DNA from: a virus
Length of the DNA stretch: 46,605 nucleotides
Reading direction: 5' to 3' (one strand)
Virus record (IMG/VR): IMGVR_UViG_3300017963_000095
Span: 1-46,605 of that record
Shown: piece by piece, positions 11,001-17,846 of the stretch
Numbering within the stretch: position 1 is the stretch's first letter
Layout of the letters: each line of letters begins with the position of its first letter
Notes under the pieces: generated by a model
Told to the model about the DNA's origin: nothing
Seen by the model: only the letters and a program-made list of their open reading frames with translations
The model's database searches: none
Made by a program: the position numbers and the translations under genes

Positions 11001-11020
11001 TCAGGATTGAACTCAGGCAC
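2063..11020 (-). CDS. Giant internal virion protein (gp16-like position) with multiple enzyme-like domains
   Basis: A 2985-residue protein in the place of the T7 gp16 ejection protein. What I see: Gly/Ala-rich hydrophobic or amphipathic stretches near residues 345-400 and 475-505; a cysteine domain beginning at C1021-x9-C1031-x4-C1036, with a GGLRVNGQGDL strand near 1077 and a second cluster (CCAAGADKDACNNC) near 1376-1394, an arrangement like phage Gp88/radical-SAM-related proteins; a class I methyltransferase with motif I VLDFGAGKG near 1484-1492 and VVSLNVLNVLPP after it; a zincin motif VHELGHIALKF near 1677-1687 with a glutamate-rich INEWEAYF near 1720; long charged coiled coil near 1800-1850 and 2005-2105; and a C-terminal domain with a hydrophobic stretch near 2877-2895. 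Such chains match the polyvalent proteins of phages and conjugative elements. I infer ejection into the host and modification of host targets. No transglycosylase motif was seen. It follows the gp15-like gene directly, start and stop overlapping. Confidence 0.8.
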   Translation of the reverse strand: MPEFNPDDLFRGLDPEVKEVFQGEVAQQRSFLNQVSPRAVTQKTSIIGPGVYVPKSRWAAYDRPGRPVSDITLNELETRHRLNSDPAQTASIVRQAGVFGFKQALHWLDDADEAWKVTIGRVPDKEAKIQFYARLLPEGLGEDFVRDNFTAVERDFLYRDFRELMKDSKALAQWAANPHNMTLAWDSGRQLTALKNVLVSRYGGAGEHIGVGFENALEGPRKGLLGFLKAADDIATWLQRKTAEFERGEDFTPEEAAAFDKRWSHVANVYLLSLLGDSDAQKEVRKLDKMTPQEMDRYLAGRQDILSAEIRSSRDTASALTDEVGGFYRFAVDLPGSAADLLSKVAMGSINPAIPLGLVGIQEGGSVYADLRDEGISSGAALGVSVPVAAINTLLERATLGNVRNILGIRERLSREALGTLIREVVVDVVENIGQETLQNMVSTAGTLGARATKEDFTVKQILNEMFGSFKEGLYEGLLVGTSSALLGIGSVATGMRRVAMNARQRAALSEISKILEETPLAVRDPEKLQQAIDAMVAGTNPNQVIRDVGIDAETFMQLVPEAIQKQTLQALGLDEQTFNQALAENEEIRFTIGAWATIAPTQIGTDLFNHLRFGADGMTVAEQVQAMQFEIDVATDRALIFRDMMTTSPKGMSAEQRLAYQRQFEETGMPASYARDYVELLDRVLKRGARIKGTTAEALAERVRFTIDADPNFEQASEVDPQGKPKTLFQLTNQVFEFARETTGLSEQSEQVIATLDRLADFDRRLQAAVGAQITTAEELRYRLKTDPQSKAQLDKALELAGEKPNARVSDALLRRMVAVRERAAAERAELNKQLKAEDTTEEQKTQLEAKIAELGATINAIGPITGGHGRPSAFQINKVLAKDKALRAEIEQIQADVNEMFGSTTLINDQGIVTLGIERRMKKLGPEGEVDPYKPQFGGFRRSFAQTFMDYLPDAVFEAFREEVTIAVEAAYLANTEMEAPIKFVDQPISNVAKTDKGVALSLKRAEKTGAALNLNSACPMFMIGSHGCYFDGCYVTGMGMGGNTISFYSRAAYTGEILQLSQESIDLLNSVGGLRVNGQGDLTDRQYGQLRDVVRHADMRGLKLKIITKQDATFRMLAQISNEGISIEHVLVQPSLDPYWIPIQEDELADSFASNLQLSRALEGESDNTAIQQAIIDLYAQQGREAKVIDGKLYRKYGYSVEKYEQILKDYPQIRVLPRIVVGTAEEIVQYAREHPEMLQTWMHAAIRPGMYSDTVSRVLGEGEIGNFTARIAVVQDEEGEWHVFAQERTPPEEDKAFDLSEKLQRARREGRFKEATEIQRRMMELVETRAKDVPTKVRAAYQRVEEYIKAQPDAQKIFQTLAGTLDSNPGSLCCAAGADKDACNNCTSSCHMSASLSELPQATLEKTPAVASEVAKRTRVIEAETFGQAVAPVGEVDTSVSFETVDVPPENTAFTQITTTVGTYRAAGEKLKTLGLSEGTVLDFGAGKGVGTKELGPQAEAFEPFPGADYEPDYTDVPKKKYGAVVSLNVLNVLPPAERQVVIENIGNVLRVGGTALIGTRGRGVAKAKNKTAVAGDPGGFIIQPNTDRRRYQKGFTNQSLAEEVQAVLGVEYEVTPTKIGSIPAAVQVKRLTAAETRERAETFQQQRRGAVTFTGQDIHVRLFQGNWDTSTPVHELGHIALKFLQEAVESGTADEALLAEYEELQRFAGGQFNVEGIEKIINEWEAYFMEGKAPAVELTDSFTRFKNWMLDIYKDISTKLGGREGVAPEMRQIFGAWLATEQEAEVAEAYYRTYEAASDILLNEKDAKIEKARKKAEDEKERRVREAVQTRVKEWRDQTGGRIGIVSQAVDEIDALPTYQALKDAQEQGGINPDDLASFFTGAELGQLIAELRGKHGQGIVAEQAQQPSPQFDAFLNWSTDVDRRSQLETLADKYGFEDPHQMVLAMKDAVNRDQAIEDRANQIEARHIRNIKAAVETGVETTHSEATFDLIQRDINRLEALARGQEKAREPQALRRAKMKALRDQAREDLRKTVNAREAMQFRKWAAREAEYARKAIAAARRGDAKAALEARRRQLKFHALILESVKLREHYESIRRKLAGKTLNGRLKNTQPDYARAVRDLAFAYRVNDTTVPERGTVSTKQEKQEDGSTLHAVYDGETRLGVFSTRGEALATWRAVVQAQPLELPSIGLKEGEDADLRGLLVDLNDTVPTWVKEKQVPVGYMNMKDLTFEQIDDLNATIQMLLHEGGQYLNALKALGVERVAELVTKINSRLEKLPNFKQGTRDSGTTLGKADGLTAQFAAYMTRMEFLFDAMDGYVSLKGEKTGPAGLIYDLISLADANYDNMLAKHMEGGEGIPGLQQAFVRLAKAAEQVHAKRGQFFDVPGVPIPPALREIKGWEAWTFERILCVVLNMGNDANRGPLQKSVYQFSDEQLDSLVSVLPADALRAVQDVWDSIDVYSDLARVSEAVTFKRPPKEEPQPFVATSAEGEQILMRGGYYPLRYDSDLDPDAGRWNERSNILADLYNRATYTSARPDATASKARVRDERTGESLSTRPPDLSLGVLVDRFTKTVRQITHTELLYDLQRLTTNKDFYEAFVAKFGLPQYKALRGWLNRTARPERKLQGPMNRAVEQLRALHTVSALGLRVLTSGKQALSAANAVQAMNDSAQNLSGYKYIAYGASTLLTGDKDMGKSPGKIIEFIHSVDPFMKARSRSITREMRDFTRNIDFARGGFLNKIKRTRQWCQEIAFLGIRAVDAVTTYSVWLGAYKQALELGLEGVKEATTPEEAMEAAVRYARRIVRTTQPSGMPTDQSAVQADEGAVRLLTQFMSFKSVDFNRFMHRVAGIKRGQISAKSLGSYIINERILPAMAMLIPAFIFYNEDERPKWWEFLFQPGTDLLGGVPGLNLVARTFEYGPAELPITQGVTRAARAVKKFRSGKIGEGAFETWRTLEWFTGVPFSNPISDARRLYKKVKEK

Positions 11021-13131
11021 TATTCTTCCGCCTTACCAGACTGGACCGTGTAGTAATCGCCCAGGATCTGAGCGATGAACGGGTCACTCTGCGCGAGCGC
11101 AGAGACAGTGGTCTGTGCCTTTCTGACGCTGAGCGCATCCGCGAAAGCCTGCGCCTGGGTCCGCTGCTCGCCCAGTACTTCCGCTCTCGGAACATCTGGG
11201 TAGGTGTAAGCAGGAATGATCTCCACCACTTCGCCCTGGTTGCCGGTTCGCACGATGATCTCGCGCAGCTCACCGCCATCGTCCCGTTTGAAGGGCAGCG
11301 ACTCTCCCGCCCTGCGCAAGACGTTCTCGATGTCTTCTCGATCCTTGACCACGATGTTTCCATTCGGGTGGCGCGGAGCGTCCGCAGGAATCCCGGTGCG
11401 CTTCTCGAGCGCCTCCTTGGACTCATCGGTCTCCACGATGTTGCCAACCTCGCCGCCCAGCTCGCGAACCTTCCGCGCCTTCTCGAAGTTGAAGACCTCA
11501 GTATCCCCAAAGCCCAGCCACCCGTCATCGAGATCGAACTTGCGGTAAGCGTCGAAGAGCACGTTGTTCACGTACTTCTGACGCTCCTCGGGATCGGTCA
11601 TCTTCGAGAGTCGGTCTGCGTCCTGCTTGAACCGCTGCTCGATGAAAGACTCCATGTCGTAGAGTTTCTCATTCTGCAGCATGGCTGCGGCTACCACCTC
11701 TTCCTGCGAAACGTCCGCGCCGGTCCTGACCGGATATACTTGACGGATAGCCGAACGCAGCGCCTTACGCACGTCCCGCATCGTACGGTCCTGCGGGCTG
11801 TCAGTCTCACCGTTGACGATCTTGTTCTGAAGATTGACCAGCTTCTCCCAATCCGCCATGCTGAGCAGTGGCTGAATCGGGTAGAGGTCTACCTTCTTGA
11901 ATCCCGCCGGGTTCACATCGGCCATCGTCCGCAGACGTGCGTACTGCGCCTTCCTGAATGCTTCAGCCTGTCCCTTCTGCGCACGTCCGATAGCAGCTCT
12001 CCAGTTCTTGACCAGCTCCGCTTCCTTCTCCTGGGAGATGTCCGCTTTGGCTATCGCCGCAGCCAGATCCCCATAACCGGGGAAGGATCGCTCCGTGATC
12101 TTGGTGTTCAGCTCGTTGTTGACGAGGTTGATCTGCTCCTCATCGTGGAGCTTCTTCACCTGTTCACGCTGCTGGATGGCTCGTATCAGTTCCTGGCGAG
12201 CGATGTCCCTGACCTCCCTGGTCATCTTCACACCCGCCAGTGTGAACTCACCACCCTTGCCGCCCTGGTCAACCAGACCCAGGCGCTCGCTGTCCGTGAG
12301 ATCCGGCTTAGCCATCAGCATGTCGACCACGGACTGGGCGTCGACTGCCATGCGGACCAACCTGATCTTCTCGGTGAGCGCCTCCCGCGAAGCGGCGTCC
12401 ATCTGATCACCGAACCGCTGCATGTGTTGCTCAGCCGCTACGAGACCTCGAGCGTCCTCTGGTGTCACCTCTTGCAGAAGCGAGGCCACACGGATGCGAC
12501 TGTACCGTGACTTCTCGGCCAGCTCCGCTGCCGCTACCGCATCGGGATCCGTGATGCCCTGCTCGCGCAACGCAGCAGTGAGGTTCAGCATCCTGTTGTT
12601 GGTGGACTCGAGGAAGGTCTCAGTGCTGAAGGGATCCGCCTTGACTGCGTCCACGCTCAGCGTGTCCTCTGCCGCTCTGGTGGTCTGCTTGGCCCGCTCC
12701 GCTTCTGCGATGCGATGGCGGCGGATCTGGTCGACATAGTCAGGAATCGTGGACGCAGCGGTGATGTCGAACAGCTCGCGCTGCTGCGGCGTCTTCAACG
12801 CACCGGAGATCTCCTTCTGCATGCGCTGCAGATCCGCACGGAAGTCATCGTCCGCCCCGGCAGCGTCCGTCCCCCGGCGCTGCTGGTACTCCGCTCGTTT
12901 GGCGTTAGCCTCATCCTTGAACCTGTTCAGCGCCTCGCGAGCCGCGTTCTTGTCTTCCTTCACCTTCTGCGCCTGCTCATAAGCCAGCAGTTGCTGCCCG
13001 GTCTTGAAGACGGTCTGGCCGAGCTGACCCAGTGTTCTGGCCTGGGCCGCGCCGAAGGACTCAGGCGTGGCCTGCGGCATGCGCAGGCGGGCGAGGTTGA
13101 CCTGACTCTGGTAGGTTGGAATCTTCGCCAT
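11020..13131 (-). CDS. Internal virion protein, gp15-like
   Basis: A 703-residue, mostly helical, charged protein (MAKIPTYQSQVNLARLRMPQ) with long Ala/Glu/Arg/Gln stretches in the first 300 residues and no membrane segment. Size, position between the gp14-like and gp16-like genes, and the N-terminal AxxLGxLGQTVFKTGQQL pattern fit the T7 gp15 class, the middle component of the ejectosome that forms a periplasmic tunnel. The last codon overlaps the start of the giant downstream gene, suggesting coupled production of the two core proteins. Function is from family and position; sequence identity to T7 itself is probably low. Confidence 0.75.
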   Translation of the reverse strand: MAKIPTYQSQVNLARLRMPQATPESFGAAQARTLGQLGQTVFKTGQQLLAYEQAQKVKEDKNAAREALNRFKDEANAKRAEYQQRRGTDAAGADDDFRADLQRMQKEISGALKTPQQRELFDITAASTIPDYVDQIRRHRIAEAERAKQTTRAAEDTLSVDAVKADPFSTETFLESTNNRMLNLTAALREQGITDPDAVAAAELAEKSRYSRIRVASLLQEVTPEDARGLVAAEQHMQRFGDQMDAASREALTEKIRLVRMAVDAQSVVDMLMAKPDLTDSERLGLVDQGGKGGEFTLAGVKMTREVRDIARQELIRAIQQREQVKKLHDEEQINLVNNELNTKITERSFPGYGDLAAAIAKADISQEKEAELVKNWRAAIGRAQKGQAEAFRKAQYARLRTMADVNPAGFKKVDLYPIQPLLSMADWEKLVNLQNKIVNGETDSPQDRTMRDVRKALRSAIRQVYPVRTGADVSQEEVVAAAMLQNEKLYDMESFIEQRFKQDADRLSKMTDPEERQKYVNNVLFDAYRKFDLDDGWLGFGDTEVFNFEKARKVRELGGEVGNIVETDESKEALEKRTGIPADAPRHPNGNIVVKDREDIENVLRRAGESLPFKRDDGGELREIIVRTGNQGEVVEIIPAYTYPDVPRAEVLGEQRTQAQAFADALSVRKAQTTVSALAQSDPFIAQILGDYYTVQSGKAEE

Positions 13132-13141
13132 CGCCGCACCC

Positions 13142-13582
13142 CTATCTGAGGAACTGGCTCGCCAGTGAACTGGTCCCCGCGAGCAGCGTCGACGCTACGG
13201 GAAGAAGCGGACTCTGCCGCTGCGCTCGCAGCAGCCGAGCCTGTGACTTGAACCCGTACTGCTCGAGAGCGAGATTGTAGCGGATGTCCAGGGCATCCTG
13301 TTCGATGCCCACCTCCGTTTGCTCGTTCACGATCTCTGGCGTGCCGGTGCCCAGCTCCACACCAGAAGCGGCGAAACCTACTCGCTGCTGGCCAATCAGC
13401 CGTCTGCCTCGGCGGCGAAGCTCAGCCTCTTCCCGGCTTGCCCGCACCTGGGCCTGCCGCGCCTGCATCTCGGCTGCTCGAGCGTTGTACTCCGCAGCAG
13501 CGTTCTGCGCCTGCACCTGACGGTACGTGGAGACCGCCGCAAGTCCGGTGCCGATGCCGCCCAGAATCAATCCTGCACACAT
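13142..13582 (-). CDS. Internal virion protein, gp14-like
   Basis: A 146-residue protein beginning MCAGLILGGIGTGLAAVSTY, a hydrophobic Gly/Ala segment, followed by a long helix rich in Ala, Gln, Arg and Glu (AAEYNARAAEMQARQAQVR). It then has the GQQRVGFAASGVELGTGTP stretch seen in the T7 gp14-type virion core family. In T7 this protein is ejected first and forms the outer-membrane end of the DNA channel. It sits between the gp13-like and gp15-like genes, in the canonical order. The ATG is two bases from the preceding stop. Confidence is high for the family, moderate for the exact role. Confidence 0.8.
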   Translation of the reverse strand: MCAGLILGGIGTGLAAVSTYRQVQAQNAAAEYNARAAEMQARQAQVRASREEAELRRRGRRLIGQQRVGFAASGVELGTGTPEIVNEQTEVGIEQDALDIRYNLALEQYGFKSQARLLRAQRQSPLLPVASTLLAGTSSLASQFLR

Positions 13583-13583
13583 C

Positions 13584-14048
13584 TCAGCGCCTCCTCAACC
13601 AGAAAGGATGGAACATCTCTCCACCCAATCCGAACGGTATGGGGTTGCTGATGTGGAACCCCACCCACTCGAGCCACCTGATCGAAGCTTCGTTGCGCAC
13701 GTCCACGAAGTTGAAGAGCGAATCGAAGCCTTCCATCATCGGCCCAAACACGTACTCCTTGGTATTGCGCAGCACGAAGCGCCAGATCTCACTGATCCGC
13801 TCGCTGGCCAGCAGCCAGGGGCAACCCTGCCCGCGCACATGCGGGTAGTCAGACACACCAAAGACCGCTACGGGATCTCCGTCCGCGAGGATCGCCCAGG
13901 ACCGCACTGCATGCTCGAATGACATCTGCAAAGCCGTCCTACCATCCAGGCCCAGTGCCGCTCTGACTTCCTGCTCGTCGCACTTCCGCAGCTCCCCTAT
14001 TGCATCAATGGCTTCCTGAGAAGCCCGCACGATCAACCCTTCAGCCAT
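13584..14048 (-). CDS. T7 gp13-like protein (GNAT-like fold)
   Basis: A 154-residue protein (MAEGLIVRASQEAIDAIGEL). It has a central AILADGDPVAVFGVSDY pair of strands and a C-terminal NEASIRWLEWVGFHI followed by MFHPFWL, the pattern of the phage gp13/DUF2833 group, which looks like an acetyltransferase (GNAT) fold. In T7, gp13 is needed for virion assembly and is not known to acetylate. The gene overlaps the end of the nozzle gene by eight bases and precedes the gp14-like gene, so it belongs to the tail/core assembly block. An enzymatic role cannot be judged from sequence. Confidence 0.75.
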   Translation of the reverse strand: MAEGLIVRASQEAIDAIGELRKCDEQEVRAALGLDGRTALQMSFEHAVRSWAILADGDPVAVFGVSDYPHVRGQGCPWLLASERISEIWRFVLRNTKEYVFGPMMEGFDSLFNFVDVRNEASIRWLEWVGFHISNPIPFGLGGEMFHPFWLRRR

Positions 14049-16683
14049 CTCCGAAGTCCACCCTTGGGATCACAGACAGAACCGTTGTTGGTACTGGCTG
14101 ATCGTTCCTCAGGTAGAGTTTGCCGGTGGTGCCGTCCGAAGGGTCAACCAACACGGCCTTATCCCCGGTGAAGAGCGCCGTGGGATCGCCGTAAAGCTCA
14201 TCGTCGCGGAAAGCGATCTCATCAAGGTGATCGGCATCCGGCCCGACTTTGATGCCCCGCGTATTCTCCAGGCGAAGCGTGATCTCTACCGGACTCCGCA
14301 GCCGGTCTTGTAGAGTGCCGCTCTCAGCAGAGATCTCAATCTCCAAAGTCTCGAGGTTACAAGTGTAACCCAACCCCACGAAGGCGCGGATCGCCGGGTG
14401 CGCGAAGGCAACCGCTCCGCTAGAAACCGTGTCCTCAGTCTGCACATTACCGTCGAGCACGATCTGCACGGTCAAACCTTCGAGGTGCTCGAGACCCGGC
14501 ATCGACGTGATCATCCTACCCCAGTCATGCAGAGCGGTGGCTCGCATTGACACTGGCACTACTCGGTCGTAAGGCGTAACAGTCAGGACCGTGCCGCTCG
14601 TGAATGCGGTAACCTCGACTACTACACTGTCATCACCGAGCTTCAGCTTGAAGTACTTCCCGACATCACTGCTGTCGAAGAGGTAGGACTCGCTCGAGGT
14701 AAGCGTGAGCGACTCACCCACGGTCCAGTTCGTGCCGCCGGTCAACGTGAGCGAGTAACTTCGATCCGTCAGTAATCCATTGTAGTGGACACCACCGTCA
14801 ACGGCCCAAGCACGATCCACCTCGTCGTTGACGAGTCGATCCTTGAAAAGCTCGATGTACTTCTTCTCAGTTCCACCCACGGTTCTGGTAACCACAACGT
14901 AGGTATGGACCTCCCCGGCAGCGTTGAAGATTGAGCATACATTCTCGAAGTCTCCATCAGTAGTGTGACGGTGCCATCCCCACACCTGATGTTCCCGCGC
15001 ATAAGTCAAACCGAGCAGCACACCATCGTCCCGCACAACCCACAGCACGGTGTCTGGATGTTGCTGGTACGCTATATCTGCCAGCGTGTAACCTTTGAAC
15101 AAGTGCTGAGCCATGAGCGTGAGATCGTTGCCCTGGTAGCCGTTCACATTGAGGTCGTAAGCCAGATCTCGCACCACGCGCAGCGAAGCATCGATGAAGA
15201 TGACTGCGTTGCCGATCACCACCGGTCGTATGGTGGCGCAGCCCCACTGCGACTGCATCCGCAAGTTAACGCTAGTGGGTGTCACCGCATCACTGTCCCC
15301 ACCGGGACTCATCCGCCATTCGCCGCCGCCGGTTCCTATGAGCAGATCATCCAACGGCACCAGCCACCGAACATCGTGAAGCTGACGAGCCGCAAGCGTG
15401 AACTCGAACGCATCATCCGCCTGCAGTGGCGTGGAGATATCGAAGTTCCGGTAGAAACCGGTCTTTGAACCCCACAACGTCTGCGGGAGGTTGTTAGTCC
15501 GAGCGTAGATCAGGCGCTGCTCGAAGAACGTGGCCACGCCAGGGTAATCGTCCGCACCATTGAAAGGCGTCTGTGCTTCCGGCGGCTGTTTCGAGTAGTC
15601 AGGTGTCTTCGCGTTATCGATCTTGTACGAAGACAGCCCGCCCGCAGCCATGACCCGGTCCACCCAGCCCCAACTCCCAGAGAGGTTCTTCCTCATGTAG
15701 ATGTTGTAGTAGTGGGGCTGCGAAGCCGGTGGCGTCCAAGTGAGCGTGCCGCTTGACGCTAAGTACGAAGCCGTAGGCAGCGACTCTTCTCCATCGACTG
15801 AAGTTATCTTCCAGTCGTGATCCGAGCCACTGCCGCCTGTAACATTCGTTGGCGGCAACACTGTCGCGCCGAAGACAACAGAAGCCACTGTCCAGTTGTT
15901 GTGAGCCGTGCGGCTCAGTTCTTTTGGCGGGTAGTCTGGGTGCTGCATGAAAAGCACATCGTAACTCTGCTCGTAAGTGAGCAGCGCCAGATCCTCCGCA
16001 GGCCAGGGAGTGGCCAGCTCGTAAGGACCGTAAGCGTACCCATCGAGCACCCAGTAGGTGGCCCAGTTAATGCCGATGAACGGCTCATCGTTCGCCGTGG
16101 ATGTGTGGTTCTGAATGCAGCGGTAGATACCTTTCGGGTAACCACCAACCATGGCGGTCTCCCAGTGATCGCTGCTCGAGTAAGGATCGTTCGCTGCTTC
16201 CGCAACATGGTTCTTTATGCAGCGGAACTGAAGCGCAATCCCGCCGCTCGAAGCAGTAACGTAGTCGCCTATCTCGAAGTACAAACCCTCTCGCCACGTA
16301 GTGGTCTGTATCGAATCCAGAGTTCCTACAACGAAGTCGCCAATGGTGTAGCCCGTACTGAGCGCCCAGTTGGCTATCCCGCTGACGTCCGCGAGCACGA
16401 GATTTCCATCCCGGTACACACGCATCGTCTGGTCACCGAACTCCAAGATGTAGCCCTGCTCCACCGAGAACTGAAAGGGGACCAGCTTCAGTGCCTTCGT
16501 GCTGTCCAGGGCTTCGGCCAGGAACTCGGTGCCTGGGCGCGAAGTCACCCCACCGAAAGGCTGCACGATAAAGTTCTCGCACAGCTTGAGCGCAGTGGGG
16601 TACTTGGCCAGATCAACACGAGCGGAGAGTGAAGGGGACCACTCTCCACCCGTGAACGATCTCTGTGGAACGCTGACAGCCAT
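14041..16683 (-). CDS. Tail nozzle / tail tubular protein B-like
   Basis: An 880-residue protein with the N-terminal block FTGGEWSPSLSARVDLAKYP, then NFIVQPFGGVTSRPGTEFL. This is the standard opening of the podovirus tail nozzle family in BPP-1-like and related phages (T7 gp12 role). The rest is beta-rich with aromatic repeats (e.g. WGWHRHTTDGDFENVCSIF and GRMITSMPGLEHLEGLTVQI, known in this family). It follows the tail tube gene after two bases and overlaps the gp13-like gene. It probably forms the distal tail nozzle, which fibres contact and DNA exits. Confidence 0.8.
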   Translation of the reverse strand: MAVSVPQRSFTGGEWSPSLSARVDLAKYPTALKLCENFIVQPFGGVTSRPGTEFLAEALDSTKALKLVPFQFSVEQGYILEFGDQTMRVYRDGNLVLADVSGIANWALSTGYTIGDFVVGTLDSIQTTTWREGLYFEIGDYVTASSGGIALQFRCIKNHVAEAANDPYSSSDHWETAMVGGYPKGIYRCIQNHTSTANDEPFIGINWATYWVLDGYAYGPYELATPWPAEDLALLTYEQSYDVLFMQHPDYPPKELSRTAHNNWTVASVVFGATVLPPTNVTGGSGSDHDWKITSVDGEESLPTASYLASSGTLTWTPPASQPHYYNIYMRKNLSGSWGWVDRVMAAGGLSSYKIDNAKTPDYSKQPPEAQTPFNGADDYPGVATFFEQRLIYARTNNLPQTLWGSKTGFYRNFDISTPLQADDAFEFTLAARQLHDVRWLVPLDDLLIGTGGGEWRMSPGGDSDAVTPTSVNLRMQSQWGCATIRPVVIGNAVIFIDASLRVVRDLAYDLNVNGYQGNDLTLMAQHLFKGYTLADIAYQQHPDTVLWVVRDDGVLLGLTYAREHQVWGWHRHTTDGDFENVCSIFNAAGEVHTYVVVTRTVGGTEKKYIELFKDRLVNDEVDRAWAVDGGVHYNGLLTDRSYSLTLTGGTNWTVGESLTLTSSESYLFDSSDVGKYFKLKLGDDSVVVEVTAFTSGTVLTVTPYDRVVPVSMRATALHDWGRMITSMPGLEHLEGLTVQIVLDGNVQTEDTVSSGAVAFAHPAIRAFVGLGYTCNLETLEIEISAESGTLQDRLRSPVEITLRLENTRGIKVGPDADHLDEIAFRDDELYGDPTALFTGDKAVLVDPSDGTTGKLYLRNDQPVPTTVLSVIPRVDFGDG

Positions 16684-16685
16684 GG

Positions 16686-17342
16686 CTACTTCCTCGCAGT
16701 CACGTAGCCGCTGACACCGCTGGGCGGCTCGAAGCCTTCGTTAGCGTTGACTTGCTGAGCGTACCCGAGCTTCCTCACGTACATGGCCAGCATCTGCTGC
16801 TGCAGCGAAGCCTTCCCCTTGAGCGGTATGGCCAGATCCGCCGCGAGCCTCCAACTGAGAGCGTCGATGAAAGCGGACGAGAACATGTTCGGGTCAGTGA
16901 TGCGGGCGGTGTAGATCAGTTCCGCGTCTTCCTGATCGGTCAGGATCAGCCGTGTATCCTTGGTGGAGTTGGTCCCGATCTCGAACTTGATCCTGTCGGC
17001 TTTGATCTTCACCGCCGACTCGACCAGTTGATAGGCCACGTACTCCCCATCGGTGTAGGTCTGGTTGGTCAGCGGGTTGTAGATCTGCAGCGCAGTCAGG
17101 CAGTCCGTGGGGTAGGCGTATGCGTAATCCCAGCCGGTCACCTCTTCCCCGCTCAGTGCCGCCAGGGCTTCCTGCTTGCGAGCGAAGTTCCAGGGAAACT
17201 CCGAGAGCACCGTGTCCCGCACGGTCTCGTACAGGCGATTGCACTCACGCGCAGGCCGGGTGTTCTCCGTTATCGCCGCGATGGACGGAGCACCGATGCG
17301 CGAAAGCGCGAGGTTACAAATGTTGATTACGCTGACAGCCAT
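16686..17342 (-). CDS. Tail tubular protein A-like (adaptor/tail tube, gp11-like)
   Basis: I chose the ATG at 17342 (MAVSVINICNLALSRIGAPS), giving 218 residues, because GAGGAG lies just upstream; an in-frame start further up has no such site. The opening NICNLALSRIGA and the later VLSEFPWNFARKQEALA are the hallmark of T7 gp11-type tail adaptor proteins. The C-terminal half has DAELIYTARITDPNMFSSAF and DALSWRLAADLAIPL, also typical. It forms the dodecameric ring joining the portal to the nozzle (known for the family). It lies directly upstream of the nozzle gene. Confidence 0.85.
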   Translation of the reverse strand: MAVSVINICNLALSRIGAPSIAAITENTRPARECNRLYETVRDTVLSEFPWNFARKQEALAALSGEEVTGWDYAYAYPTDCLTALQIYNPLTNQTYTDGEYVAYQLVESAVKIKADRIKFEIGTNSTKDTRLILTDQEDAELIYTARITDPNMFSSAFIDALSWRLAADLAIPLKGKASLQQQMLAMYVRKLGYAQQVNANEGFEPPSGVSGYVTARK

Positions 17343-17346
17343 GGCT

Positions 17347-17550
17347 CTACTCCTCGGAAGCGGCGGCTTCCATGAAGCTGCTAACGATCTTATTCGCTTC
17401 CGCAAGATCCTTAGCTACGTGCTCTTCACTCTGCCAGTCAGGGTAGAGCACGCCTTCTGCGCTCTGGCTCTCTACCCGTTTCTCGGTGCGAACGATGAAA
17501 CCGTTGGTGGCCTCCTCGATCCGCACGTTGCGGCTCTTCACCTTTGCCAC
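17347..17550 (-). CDS. Small conserved-type virion-operon protein, unknown
   Basis: A 67-residue charged protein. I chose the GTG at 17550 (MAKVKSRNVRIEEATNGFIV) because AGGAGG lies seven bases upstream; the longer frame starts inside the lipoprotein gene without such a site. A short beta-type N-terminus is followed by an acidic helix (HVAKDLAEANKIVSSFMEA). No membrane segment and no motif I can assign. It lies between the lysis-like genes and the tail tube gene. Confidence 0.6.
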   Translation of the reverse strand: MAKVKSRNVRIEEATNGFIVRTEKRVESQSAEGVLYPDWQSEEHVAKDLAEANKIVSSFMEAAASEE

Positions 17551-17551
17551 G

Positions 17552-17767
17552 TCACTTCCTCCTGCCGATGATGTCACCGGACTGAGCCACGTAGGGGCGA
17601 AGCTCTTTCTTCTGGGTCTCCGCGTTGCGAACCCAGACCCAGACAGTGACCGGGCGAGCTATCTCGGCCTTCTGCCCCGGCTCGAGGTAGACTTGCCGCT
17701 CAAGACACCCACTCGTAAGAGTCAAGCTCATCAAGAGCGGGATCAGGGACAACCTCGATAGCCTCAC
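17552..17767 (-). CDS. Small lipoprotein, possible outer-membrane spanin (Rz1-like)
   Basis: A 71-residue protein with a GTG start and a classic short lipoprotein signal: MRLSR, a hydrophobic stretch, then LTSGC with cysteine at residue 21. Its start is nested out of frame inside the upstream 48-codon membrane ORF (17700-17846), an overlap of 68 bases, like the Rz/Rz1 arrangement of other phages. The mature part is about 50 residues (LERQVYLEPGQKAEIARPVT...). It is not proline-rich like lambda Rz1. Role in outer-membrane disruption is inferred from lipobox, size and arrangement. Confidence 0.55.
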   Translation of the reverse strand: MRLSRLSLIPLLMSLTLTSGCLERQVYLEPGQKAEIARPVTVWVWVRNAETQKKELRPYVAQSGDIIGRRK

Positions 17768-17846
17768 GGCTTCTCTCCTTCATCTCCCGAAGCACAGGCA
17801 CGAGTACCTGAACAACGAATGCCAGCAGCCCCAGGATGATTTTCAT
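17700..17846 (-). CDS. Small single-span membrane protein, possible short inner-membrane spanin
   Basis: A 48-residue ORF starting ATG at 17846, coupled to the preceding stop (TGATG). It opens with MKIILGLLAFVVQVLVPVL, one membrane span, followed by a charged tail (REMKERSREAIEVV). The lipoprotein gene starts inside it in another frame. This is the organisation of Rz/Rz1 spanin pairs, but 48 residues is much shorter than usual inner-membrane spanins. It could instead be a small holin or antiholin. Confidence 0.5.
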   Translation of the reverse strand: MKIILGLLAFVVQVLVPVLREMKERSREAIEVVPDPALDELDSYEWVS

